From positions 62,001-126,000 of the forward strand of contig CANMQI010000009.1 in NCBI GenBank assembly GCA_947499955.1: 64,000 nt of DNA, in the 5' to 3' direction. Made by a program: the position numbers and the translations under genes. The notes beneath the pieces were generated by a model that did not search any database, was not told the DNA's origin, and saw nothing but the letters and a program-made list of their open reading frames with translations. Origin of the DNA: an uncultured Granulosicoccus sp. GTDB taxonomy: Bacteria > Pseudomonadota > Gammaproteobacteria > Granulosicoccales > Granulosicoccaceae. This document shows, in pieces, positions 54,310 through 62,748 of the stretch; positions within the stretch are counted from its first letter, which is position 1; each line of letters starts with the position of its first letter.

Positions 54310-55533
54310 CGGTCAATCCTGGTTGAGAAAGCAGATCATTATCTCATTACTTAGCGGGTGTCGGCTAAACCGGGTTAAGCCCTGCCCGCTTACGGCAATC
54401 GGCTCTTTCATGAAAACTCGACTCAGCTCACAGGATCTGCAAATAACTGGACAGTGATTTGCTTGCGGCGCTGCGCTGTCTCAGGTTCGATTCAGGCCAT
54501 GAACACGGTAACGGCAGAATCATGCCGACCCAAGCGCAGTTGCCGAGAGGTCACAAAACACTTGAACTGGTGGCACGACAGATAATCAGCGCCCACCATC
54601 TCGAAGACGCTCCCGTCAGGAATAACCTGAAAATGCAAGCTCTTCCAGATAGCATTCAGCCGGCCAATGGCTGCATTCATCAACTAGGCGAAATCACGCT
54701 GGCCGTCGGCTTTGAGACCGGTTCCGACGCCTTGACCTGCATTGCCATTCACGAACCTGACCTACACGCACTGAAGAAGGAACGGGGCAACGCTATTCGT
54801 ATCGCCATGCGTCTGCAGCGACATGGCTATCTGAACCTGTTTACCTCGGCGCTGATTTTGCCCTGTCCGCCACCCTGTGCAACATGGCTACCTGCCTGCA
54901 CCAATAGAAGGTCAGATGCCACGATGCCACGCATGAAGGCACTTGAATGCAACAAGGTTTGATGCAAACCGAACACGACTTGCATTTATATTCACTGACA
55001 AATAACATGATCAGAACATTGCCCGACATCGGCATGGTCAAGGAAGAAATCGCCGACTGACACGGAATTTGCCTGTTTCACAAGTGATATCACACTTGCA
55101 TTAATAACCCCTGATTACCGCACATTACACGTCGCAAAAGAAAAACGACATGCAACGGGTATTAAGCGTATGCTGAAGCACGAAAGGAATCACCTTTCCC
55201 TCCTCTTCAGGGACTTTGCCTCATCTTCGGTGTTCAGGCAACGTCATATCCCCACCTGTCTTTGAATTCGAAGAAAAAGGGGATCGATCAGCACCTGTCA
55301 TGCTTGCAACATGTAATGAGCATGCGCACGTCCAAAAGTGCTGAATTACGAATTTGACGTTCTCTACCAGACGACAACGATCACTCATCGTGTCGCGTAT
55401 TGGTGTGGATTCGATAGACGAACAATCTCTCGAGAGCCGCAGGCTCACGAACGCCCTGCCCTGCGCGAGCAAAAGGAAAATACAGAACCATGACTACCTA
55501 TAGTATCTCGTTCAACAGCAAGATGACCGCACG
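54310..55533. other. 1.2-kb region without a supported gene
   Basis: The stretch between glmU and the CDP-alcohol phosphotransferase gene holds short open frames on both strands, the longest at 54459-54962, but none has an RBS with a plausible start or a family pattern. From about 54960 the sequence is more AT-rich (for example around 54983-55015), as expected of regulatory DNA or decayed sequence. No hairpin, tRNA or repeat was recognised. Confidence 0.5.
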
Positions 55534-56187
55534 ATGAGCGCCAATAGCCAGAGCGCCGTCGAGCGTCACCCTCCCATTCTGGCGTTTGTCAAGGATGGGC
55601 CCAACCTGTGCTCCCTGGCAGGTCTTGCCTGCTCGATAGCTGCCATACATTTCAGTATTGCAGGCCTTTATTCAGCCGCGATGATAGGCATGGTCTGGGC
55701 GGTGGCTTTTGACTGGGCTGACGGACTGATTGCCAGGCGAATGTCCGGTCGAACGGCAAGTTCACAATCATTTGGCGGTCAACTGGATGTCTTGATAGAC
55801 ATCGTCAGTTACGGCGTGACTCCTGCCATCCTGTTGCTGAGCTACGGGAATTTCCAACCGTTGTTTCTGCTGGCAGCCTTCATCATGCTGGCCAGCAGCG
55901 CGTTGAGACTCAGTTACTTTGCAACGTTCGGTCTGGCCGACGGCAAGAAATACACCGGCCTGGCTCTGGACAACAACAGCCTCATCCTCGTATTCGTTTT
56001 TCTGTTCGAGCGGGCTCTTGGCAGCAGCCTTTTCGTCTACGTGCTATTCGCAGTTTGTCTTGCACTGGCCACATTGAATGTTTCGACACTGAAGACACCG
56101 AAACTGTCCGGTAACCCCGTCAATGTGTATCTGCTGGCCGCCTACACGTTGGGCATCACCGCATTTTACGGCTCACGATTCTTGTAG
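55534..56187 (+). CDS. CDP-alcohol phosphatidyltransferase
   Basis: A 217-residue inner-membrane enzyme of the family that condenses a CDP-alcohol with a second alcohol. The motif D-x2-D-G-x2-A-R is present as DWADGLIAR (D60, D63, G64, A67, R68), and G81, D85 and D89 in FGGQLDVLID complete the catalytic set. The spacing between AR and G81 is 12 residues, four more than the usual eight. PILLLSYG and overall shape recall phosphatidylserine synthase. A cytidylyltransferase gene follows 74 bases later, suggesting that the pair makes and uses a CDP-alcohol. Confidence 0.85.
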   Translation: MSANSQSAVERHPPILAFVKDGPNLCSLAGLACSIAAIHFSIAGLYSAAMIGMVWAVAFDWADGLIARRMSGRTASSQSFGGQLDVLIDIVSYGVTPAILLLSYGNFQPLFLLAAFIMLASSALRLSYFATFGLADGKKYTGLALDNNSLILVFVFLFERALGSSLFVYVLFAVCLALATLNVSTLKTPKLSGNPVNVYLLAAYTLGITAFYGSRFL

Positions 56188-56261
56188 ACAGGTACTCGAG
56201 CTCACCTGCTCACAACCATCGAAAACGCTTTTACAACAGATACAACAGAGCTGGAAACAAA

Positions 56262-56723
56262 ATGCTTGTTTATACGGTAGGAACATTCGACTTACTGCAT
56301 GTCGGGCATATTGCCCTGCTTGAAAAATGCAGAACTCTGGGCGACGTGGTTGCGGTAGGTGTTGCATCGGACAGCGTGGTCAATTCCTACAAACCCAATG
56401 TTCCCGTGATTCCTCTCGATCAGCGAATGGAGATGATCAAGGCATTGCGTTGCGTTGATATTGTTCGCCCTTATTACGAACTCGAATATGTATCAGCGTG
56501 TGAAGAGCTGGACGTCGACATTTTCGTGGTGGGGGAAGACTGGGGATCAAACCCTCACAACAAGAACGTCGAACATTATCTGCGCGAACAGGGAAAAGAG
56601 ATTGTTCAGGTCTATTACAACGCACGAACTTCATCCACTCGCATCAAGCAGAACGTTCGCAAGCAGAAAAGCGCGCCTGTGGCTGCCGCTGCGCTGGCCA
56701 GCCCTTGGTTGAGAGCGCAATGA
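56262..56723 (+). CDS. Cytidylyltransferase-family protein (TagD-like)
   Basis: A 153-residue nucleotidyltransferase. GTFDLLHVGHIALL holds the HxGH catalytic site (residues 7-16) and ARTSSTRIKQN is the second conserved block (RTxxIS-type). The family includes glycerol-3-phosphate, ethanolamine-phosphate and choline-phosphate cytidylyltransferases, which make CDP-alcohols from CTP. Closest in length to TagD. It is likely to supply the activated alcohol for the transferase just upstream. The last residues (SAPVAAAALASPWLRAQ) are outside the fold. Confidence 0.85.
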   Translation: MLVYTVGTFDLLHVGHIALLEKCRTLGDVVAVGVASDSVVNSYKPNVPVIPLDQRMEMIKALRCVDIVRPYYELEYVSACEELDVDIFVVGEDWGSNPHNKNVEHYLREQGKEIVQVYYNARTSSTRIKQNVRKQKSAPVAAAALASPWLRAQ

Positions 56724-56906
56724 GCCGGTGCTGTTTCCGGCACCGCTGAAACACGCCTCTGCCCGGCAGGCTATTGTCGGCCGACCCTGACAAGGATAAC
56801 GTTACCCTGTGCCGGCGTCGATCGTAAGCCGGTGTACACTTGAGCCGTCGATATCGTCATTCACCTTTGGCGTGAATGAATTGATCACGGTCTGCGAGGA
56901 ACAGGC

Positions 56907-57290
56907 ATGAATCTGGAACGGGTAGTCTTCGGCTTTTTCACGATCCTGGCATTGACCTTCAATCTGGTCTTTGTCATGGGTGAGATCGACAATCCGAATC
57001 ACCACGATGTCTGGGTTCTCACCATCGCCATACTGGTCAACCTGATCGCAACGGGTCTGAAACTGGGCGATCGTTCGCAGATCGGCGCCCTGTTACTGGC
57101 TGCCAGTCTGGTGGCCGACCTCTTGCTGATTACAGCGCGCATCTTCTGGATCGTGGCCGAAAGCGATTCAGCTACCGGCCCCAGTGCAGACGCCACAGTC
57201 AATATCGTGTCGCTGGCTGCAGGCGCGCTGATTGCCAACGTGGTGTCAGCTGTCATCCTGGTGGGGGATGCGCTGATGTCGCGCCGCTAG
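56907..57290 (+). CDS. DUF6394-type small membrane protein
   Basis: A 127-residue inner-membrane protein with four predicted segments (FGFFTILALTFNLVFVMG; VLTIAILVNLIATGL; LLAASLVADLLLITARIFWIV; IVSLAAGALIANVVSAVILV). It resembles the DUF6394 family, from memory. It ends ten bases before a potassium channel gene and such pairs recur, so it may be an auxiliary subunit; this is inference. Confidence 0.75.
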   Translation: MNLERVVFGFFTILALTFNLVFVMGEIDNPNHHDVWVLTIAILVNLIATGLKLGDRSQIGALLLAASLVADLLLITARIFWIVAESDSATGPSADATVNIVSLAAGALIANVVSAVILVGDALMSRR

Positions 57291-57300
57291 GCAGAGTCTC

Positions 57301-59067
57301 GTGACTTCGACCTCCGATCTGGACCGAGTCACCATGGTGGTTCTGCGCCATATGCGCAAACCGGTGTTCGTCCTGATCATTGTCTATGCCATCGGCATCA
57401 GTGTGATGGCGCTCATTCCCGGGGTAGGCGTCGATGGCCAACCCGAAAAGATGAGTCTCTTCCACGCCTTCTATTTCTTCACCTATACGGCAACCACTAC
57501 CGGTTTTGGAGAAATCCCCCATGCCTTCAGCGATGTGCAACGCCTGTGGGCAGTCTTCTGCCTGTACATGGGCGCCATTGCCTGGTTGTATGCGATAGGC
57601 TCCATTATCGGTCTTGTGCAGAATCCGCATTTCACCCGTGCGGTCAACGAACACAGCTTTGCCCGGCGTGTACGACGCATGGAGGATCCGTTTGTCATCG
57701 TCTGTGGATTCGGCGATACCGGCAGTCTGCTGGCCCGCGGACTCAGCGACCACCATCTCCGCGCCACCGTGCTTGATCGCGACCCGGAACGCATCAAGGC
57801 GTTTGCGGTACGTGACTATCGCGTCAGAATGCTGGGTCTGTGCGCCCACCCGGACGTACCCAGACACCTGATCGATGCAGGCGTCAGAGAGCCCGAATGC
57901 AGAGCGGTGGTGGCGCTGACCAATGAGGAGGATGCCAATCGGCAGATTGCCATTGTCGCCAAGTTGCTGAACCCCGGCGTGAAAGTCATCTCCCGCTCGA
58001 CCTCCGAGCGCCACTGCAAGCATCTGAATGCCCTGCAGGACGTGCAGGTCGTCAACCCCTTCGCCATATTCGCCGAGCTGCTGGACATGGCGATCATCGC
58101 CCCCCAGCTGCACAATCTGAACAGCTGGCTGGTCGGTGTGCCAGGCACCCGTCTCGGACACCCACTGGATGTACCTCGTGGCACCTGGATACTGTGTGGC
58201 TATGGTCGTATGGGTCAGGAGTTGCATAGCCGGCTCGTGCATCACGGCATCGAAGCGGTGGTCATCGATCCGGATGTCGACGACTGTGAGTTCCCCGGTC
58301 GGATTGTCCGGGGATATGCCGATTACGATACGCTGCGGGAGGCGGGCGTCGAACAGGCCGCCGGTATTGTTGCAGGCACCGACAGCGACTCGGACAACCT
58401 CGGCATCCTCGTCTGTGTACGTCACCTGAATCCGAAGGCTTTCACTGTGGTGCGGCAGAATCAGCATGAAAACCAGCTGGCATTCGATGCGGCACAGGCC
58501 AACCTCATTCTGCAATCGAGCCTCACCACGGCCCGGCGAATTCTGAAGACGCTGATCTCACCCCTGATCCAGGAGATGATCGATTATCTGTACGAGCGCA
58601 GCCAACAAACCGAGGAACTCGTACAGCGTCTACGCACAACCGTGGGAGAACGCTCGCCACACCTCTGGCGTGTCGCCATTACAGGCGAGGATGCATCGTC
58701 TGTCATGGAGTTTCTCGAGACCGGCAAACCTCTGTCTCTGGGCGATCTGATACGCCATCCAGACAACCTGGACGGCAGCCTGCCCTGCGTGCCACTGGTC
58801 ATACGACGCAACGAGGAGCTACTGATGTTGCCGGATGACAGTGAAGCGGTGCTGCCCGGCGACGGCATTCTCTTCTGTGGCAGTGAGCGCAGCGAAAGAC
58901 TGTTGCAGGCATCACTGAACAATCCCTACACCTTGCACTACCTGACCACCGGTATTGATCCACCAAGGGGACTGGTCTTTCAATGGCTGGCCCGGTGGCG
59001 CGAGCAGCGTCATCAGACAGGCAAGGGTCAGGTATCTGATTCCAAAACGCCTGATGCTAACCGATAG
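57301..59067 (+). CDS. Potassium channel protein with RCK/TrkA-N domains
   Basis: A 588-residue inner-membrane ion channel. Two membrane segments (about 20-42 and 80-102) flank a pore loop ending TATTTGFGEI, whose TTGFG is a variant of the usual TVGYG selectivity filter. Two NAD-binding RCK-like domains follow: the first at about 125-255 (FVIVCGFGDTGSLLARGL) and the second at about 285-400 (WILCGYGRMGQELHSRL). A further C-terminal ligand-binding region is present. The gene starts with GTG at 57301. Ion selectivity for K+ is likely but not proven by the variant filter. Confidence 0.87.
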   Translation: MTSTSDLDRVTMVVLRHMRKPVFVLIIVYAIGISVMALIPGVGVDGQPEKMSLFHAFYFFTYTATTTGFGEIPHAFSDVQRLWAVFCLYMGAIAWLYAIGSIIGLVQNPHFTRAVNEHSFARRVRRMEDPFVIVCGFGDTGSLLARGLSDHHLRATVLDRDPERIKAFAVRDYRVRMLGLCAHPDVPRHLIDAGVREPECRAVVALTNEEDANRQIAIVAKLLNPGVKVISRSTSERHCKHLNALQDVQVVNPFAIFAELLDMAIIAPQLHNLNSWLVGVPGTRLGHPLDVPRGTWILCGYGRMGQELHSRLVHHGIEAVVIDPDVDDCEFPGRIVRGYADYDTLREAGVEQAAGIVAGTDSDSDNLGILVCVRHLNPKAFTVVRQNQHENQLAFDAAQANLILQSSLTTARRILKTLISPLIQEMIDYLYERSQQTEELVQRLRTTVGERSPHLWRVAITGEDASSVMEFLETGKPLSLGDLIRHPDNLDGSLPCVPLVIRRNEELLMLPDDSEAVLPGDGILFCGSERSERLLQASLNNPYTLHYLTTGIDPPRGLVFQWLARWREQRHQTGKGQVSDSKTPDANR

Positions 59068-59095
59068 TTTGCTAGAACCCATAAGCGATCACTTC

Positions 59096-59139
59096 GCGCG
59101 GCGCACGCGCGGCACTCGCGCTGCACCCGCGCTGCAGCC
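59096..59139. repeat. Four imperfect 11-bp tandem copies
   Basis: gcgcggcgcac, gcgcggcactc, gcgctgcaccc and gcgctgcagcc follow one another, starting 28 bases after the K+ channel stop. The array stands in the 158-base gap before the Rieske-less oxygenase gene. Confidence 0.75.
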
Positions 59140-59225
59140 GTGAGGCTGCAACCAGCATTTGACAGACGCCCATCCGCTTGGCACAGTCTGATCTTTCTCT
59201 GAATTCGATAGCCTGACACCTTCCG

Positions 59226-60083
59226 ATGAGCCCCGTCTGTAATGATCCTGTCGCCCTTGGACTCTGGCACCCACTGGCGGCTGTCGAGGACATTCAGCCA
59301 TTCACCGAGCAACGCACCCGACTACTGGGTCAAGCCATTCGATACAGCAAGAACCACGAGAACGACATCACGGTTCTTGATGGAGATCGCCGCTTGCCGG
59401 TGACGCTCGCCTATGGCTATGTCTGGACATGCCTCGGCACACCGGCCGCGGCCCTGTTCGATCTTCCCGAATACGCAGAACCGGACCGCCGCAATGTCTG
59501 TGCGGCCACGGTCGGTGTTCGAGTATCGGCCCCAAGAGCCGTGGAGAATTTTCTCGACATGGGTCATTTCCCGTTCGTGCATACCGGCATTCTGGGGGTG
59601 GAGCCGCACACCGAAGTGCGTGAATATCGCGTCGATCTGGATGAACAGCGTGACGAGATACTGGCCACCGAATGCATCTTCTATCAGCCCCAGGCAGCGG
59701 CGGGGGCCAGCGGCGGCATCATGGCCGATTACATCTATCGTGTACCGCACCCCTATTGCAGTGTCTTATACAAGTCCTGCCCCACTGACGAATCCCGTCT
59801 TGATGTCATTGCCCTGTTCCTGCAGCCGGTAGATGAGGAAAACGTCAGGGCTCACGCTCTGGTCAGTGTCATCGACACCCAGAGCAGTGATCTGGACATA
59901 CGCCTGTTTCAGCAGACCATATTCGGCCAGGACAAACCCATTCTGGAGAACCAGTTACCCAAGCGTCTGCCACTGGACCCCAGAGCCGAAACTCCCATTC
60001 GTGCTGACAAGGCAGCCATCGTATACCGTCGCTGGCTGCGCGCCAAGGGTCTGCAATACGGCGTCATTCCAGCCGCTGCCTGA
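59226..60083 (+). CDS. Rieske-less oxygenase catalytic subunit (NdmC-like)
   Basis: A 285-residue Rieske non-heme iron oxygenase alpha-type protein without the Rieske cluster. The mononuclear-iron site is intact: N108, D111, H114 and H119 in ENFLDMGHFPFVHTG, and D236 in IFGQDKPILENQ as the acidic ligand. The N terminus begins as such proteins do (LGLWHPLAAVEDI) but runs straight from RLLGQAIRY to GYVWTCLG, so the C-x-H and C-x2-H ligands are missing along with roughly 55 residues. Electrons must come from another protein; the next gene encodes a Rieske-reductase. This matches NdmC of the methylxanthine demethylase complex. Substrate not proven. Confidence 0.85.
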   Translation: MSPVCNDPVALGLWHPLAAVEDIQPFTEQRTRLLGQAIRYSKNHENDITVLDGDRRLPVTLAYGYVWTCLGTPAAALFDLPEYAEPDRRNVCAATVGVRVSAPRAVENFLDMGHFPFVHTGILGVEPHTEVREYRVDLDEQRDEILATECIFYQPQAAAGASGGIMADYIYRVPHPYCSVLYKSCPTDESRLDVIALFLQPVDEENVRAHALVSVIDTQSSDLDIRLFQQTIFGQDKPILENQLPKRLPLDPRAETPIRADKAAIVYRRWLRAKGLQYGVIPAAA

Positions 60084-60258
60084 CGCGCTGGCACGGCTGC
60101 GCAGACACCGATGCAGCCTTGTCAAATGGAATCAGCTGTGCAGCAACGGCAACAGATTTCCATTGATTCAACCGCCGAATTCTGGTTATCTAGGTAGTCG
60201 TTCGAGACTCTCCCGAACCTGCCACCCCTTCGAAAAACTTGCTCCAATTCAGTGCCAC

Positions 60259-62070
60259 ATGATCGATCTTGAAGCAGCTCGCTACCTCTGGCATCCGATT
60301 GCAGCATCATCGGATCTGGTACCCCGTCATGTCTTTCATGCGCAGATCCTGGGCCGGGAAATGGCTCTGTGGCGCGCCGATGACGACAACGTCAACGCCT
60401 GGGAGAATCGCTGCCTGCATCGCGGTGTGCGACTCTCCATCGGCATCAACGATGGCACCGAACTGCTGTGTCAGTATCACGGCTGGCGTTATGCCAACCG
60501 CACCGCAGGCTGCACTTACATACCCGCCCATCCGGCAGACGCGCCAGCGCGCACCATCTGCAACAACACCTACCCGGCGGTGGAGCACTATGGTCTGATC
60601 TGGAGCGGCGACTCACCCGAGGGCCCCTTGCCCCTGTTGTCCACCGTCGACACCTCCTTCGTGACCCCACTGCGAGCCGTCACGATCAATGCAGCCTCCC
60701 AGCAAATCCTGCTGCCACTGATTCAGGGCTATACCCTGCAACTGTCTGATACTGGCGACGGCAGCCTGCGTTACGGGGCCGACACACCGGATGCATTCAC
60801 CATCATTCTCCGGGCCACGGACACCAGCAGCGACAGAGCGATACCCGCTCCCGACATTGCCTTCTTTCTGCAACCGGTCGATGCGGCACGTACCACCATC
60901 CGCGGCATTCTGTGCGGCATGGACGAGCACAACACCGACCCTCAGGCACTGAATGACTTGCTGCGTTTTCACAATCGTCTGCTGTGCAACATCCGGGATC
61001 GGCTTGAAAAGGCCATGGCTGACGAACCGGCGCCAACACCCTGGATACCGATCATCCCCACGGTCAGCGAAAACCAGGCATCGATGCCCGCGATAAACGA
61101 GGACGGGCGCAGTGCCTCTCTGCGGGTTCGCGTCGCCAGCATCGAATCACTGAGCCCGAGCGTCAAGAGTTTCAGGTTCGAACCTCTGAGTGACTTGCCC
61201 GAAGCGCAGTTACCGGCTTCACAACCCGGGGCCCATATCGACGTGCATCTACCCAACGGACTTGTCCGCCAGTACTCGCTCATCAATGGCCCGGGACAAA
61301 CCGACCACTACGCCATCGCCGTCAAGCTCTCCTTGCCGTCTACCGGGGGCTCGCAAGCGCTGCATGAACATCTGCGGGAAGGCGATCTACTGGCCACCTC
61401 AGCACCCCGCAACAACTTCACCCTGCGTCGCGATGCCGAACACACCCATCTTGTCGCCGGAGGAATCGGACTCACGCCACTGCTGGCCATGGCCAGAGCG
61501 CTGCACCACATGGGACGCCCCTATACGCTGCATCATTTTGTCTCGCAGGAGTCCGAGCTGTTCTTCCAGGACGAGTTGCAGACCCTGAGCGGCAGCTATC
61601 ACGCGCATATCGGCCTGAACCCGTCGCAAACGGCTGTCAGGCTGGCAGATATTCTGGCCAGCCCGGCGGAACACCAGCATCTGTACCTGTGCGGGCCGGC
61701 GCCCATGTTGCAGTGTGCACGCACCACGGCCGCCGACTTGAACTGGCAGGATCACACTGTCCATTTCGAATACTTCGCCAATCCGGAAGAGCGTGACGAC
61801 TCCTCTTCATTCGACGTGGATCTGGCTCGCTCGGGACTGACACTGAACGTACCGGCTGGCCAGAGCCTGCTGGCGGTGCTGCGCGAACACGGTGTCACGC
61901 TGCCTTCCTCCTGCGAACAGGGAGCCTGCGGAACCTGCCGTGTTGCCGTGCTGCAGGGTACGCCGGATCATCAGGATGTCTATCTGAGCGATGCAGAAAA
62001 AGCCCGGGGAGATTGCCTGATGAGCTGTGTATCCCGTGCCCGTTCGAACAAACTGACACTGGACCTGTAG
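60259..62070 (+). CDS. Rieske-FNR-ferredoxin reductase fusion (NdmD-like)
   Basis: A 603-residue fusion. The N-terminal Rieske domain has C52, H54, C71 and H74 (NRCLHRG; CQYHGWRY). Residues about 95-260 look like a remnant of an oxygenase catalytic domain but lack the D-x2-H-x4-H iron ligands. A flavin/NAD reductase of the VanB/PDR type follows (about 285-510; RQYSLIN, VAGGIGLTPLLAM, YLCGPAPML), then a plant-type ferredoxin with C552, C557, C560 and C590 (CEQGACGTC). NdmD of Pseudomonas putida CBB5 has the same order. It would take electrons from NAD(P)H to the upstream subunit. Start MIDLEAARYLWHP is chosen since the upstream extension is not conserved. Confidence 0.88.
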   Translation: MIDLEAARYLWHPIAASSDLVPRHVFHAQILGREMALWRADDDNVNAWENRCLHRGVRLSIGINDGTELLCQYHGWRYANRTAGCTYIPAHPADAPARTICNNTYPAVEHYGLIWSGDSPEGPLPLLSTVDTSFVTPLRAVTINAASQQILLPLIQGYTLQLSDTGDGSLRYGADTPDAFTIILRATDTSSDRAIPAPDIAFFLQPVDAARTTIRGILCGMDEHNTDPQALNDLLRFHNRLLCNIRDRLEKAMADEPAPTPWIPIIPTVSENQASMPAINEDGRSASLRVRVASIESLSPSVKSFRFEPLSDLPEAQLPASQPGAHIDVHLPNGLVRQYSLINGPGQTDHYAIAVKLSLPSTGGSQALHEHLREGDLLATSAPRNNFTLRRDAEHTHLVAGGIGLTPLLAMARALHHMGRPYTLHHFVSQESELFFQDELQTLSGSYHAHIGLNPSQTAVRLADILASPAEHQHLYLCGPAPMLQCARTTAADLNWQDHTVHFEYFANPEERDDSSSFDVDLARSGLTLNVPAGQSLLAVLREHGVTLPSSCEQGACGTCRVAVLQGTPDHQDVYLSDAEKARGDCLMSCVSRARSNKLTLDL

Positions 62071-62106
62071 CAATACCATGCATGCCACCCTTCGACAACT
62101 TTCCTC

Positions 62107-62748
62107 ATGATGACACTGTACGACTATGAGCTTTCGGGCAACTGCTACAAGATAAGGCTGTTGCTGAACATCCTGGGTATCCAGTATCGAAAACAGTCGA
62201 TCGAGTTCTATCCGGCGGCCGAACACCGCAAGGAAGAATTTCTGGCCATCAACCCCTTGGGCGAGCTGCCGGTACTGCAAGACGGCGACCTGACGTTGCG
62301 TGACTCACAGGCCATCCTTGTCTATCTGGCGAGCGAATACGATACGGCCGGTAACTGGTACCCCCTGCTCAACCCTCGCACACTGGCCGAGGTCACACAG
62401 TGGCTGTGTTTCGCCAATGCGATCACCGCCAGTGCGTCAGGCGCTCGGCTGGTGGATGGTTTCTTCTACAATCTGGACGGGGATGCCTGTCGGGCCGACG
62501 CTCACCGATTGTTCCGCATCCTCGACGAGCACCTGTGGTTTCAGGAACGTGAACGACAAGACTGGATCGTGACCGGCACGGCACCCACGATTGCCGATAT
62601 TGCCTGCTTTCCCTATGTCATCCTGTCGGAAGAAGGTGGCATCTCTCGCATGGATTACCCGGCGATTCGTCGCTGGACCGATCGCATCAAACGCATTCCC
62701 GGCTTCACGGTCATGCCCGGTGTATTTCCGGCAGGACCGGGCGTTTGA
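62107..62748 (+). CDS. Glutathione S-transferase homologue (NdmE-like by context)
   Basis: A 213-residue cytoplasmic GST fold protein. The thioredoxin-like half begins LYDYELSGNCYKIRLLLNIL, shown as YDYELSGNCYKIRLLLN, with NPLGELPVLQDGDLTLRDSQAIL as the glutathione-binding block (NPLGELPVL). The helical half has WIVTGTAPTIADIACFPYVI. It sits 36 bases after the Rieske-reductase and overlaps the ABC ATPase gene by four bases. In the NdmCDE complex the GST homologue is a structural partner; here either that role or an enzyme role is possible. Confidence 0.87.
   Translation: MMTLYDYELSGNCYKIRLLLNILGIQYRKQSIEFYPAAEHRKEEFLAINPLGELPVLQDGDLTLRDSQAILVYLASEYDTAGNWYPLLNPRTLAEVTQWLCFANAITASASGARLVDGFFYNLDGDACRADAHRLFRILDEHLWFQERERQDWIVTGTAPTIADIACFPYVILSEEGGISRMDYPAIRRWTDRIKRIPGFTVMPGVFPAGPGV

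Noticed and set aside
54459-54962. Open frame of 167 codons upstream of the CDP-alcohol transferase
   Set aside because: No RBS at a plausible start, no recognisable motif and a cysteine/proline-rich end unlike its neighbours.
57253-58515. Long minus-strand open frame (420 codons) across the K+ channel gene
   Set aside because: It is the mirror of a well-supported channel gene with pore and NAD-binding motifs, and its own translation has no family pattern; GC-rich codon bias leaves such frames open.
59833-60258. N-terminal extension of the Rieske-reductase fusion
   Set aside because: The frame is open upstream and overlaps the oxygenase gene in another frame; the extension has no conserved pattern and the Rieske domain begins at the ATG 60259.
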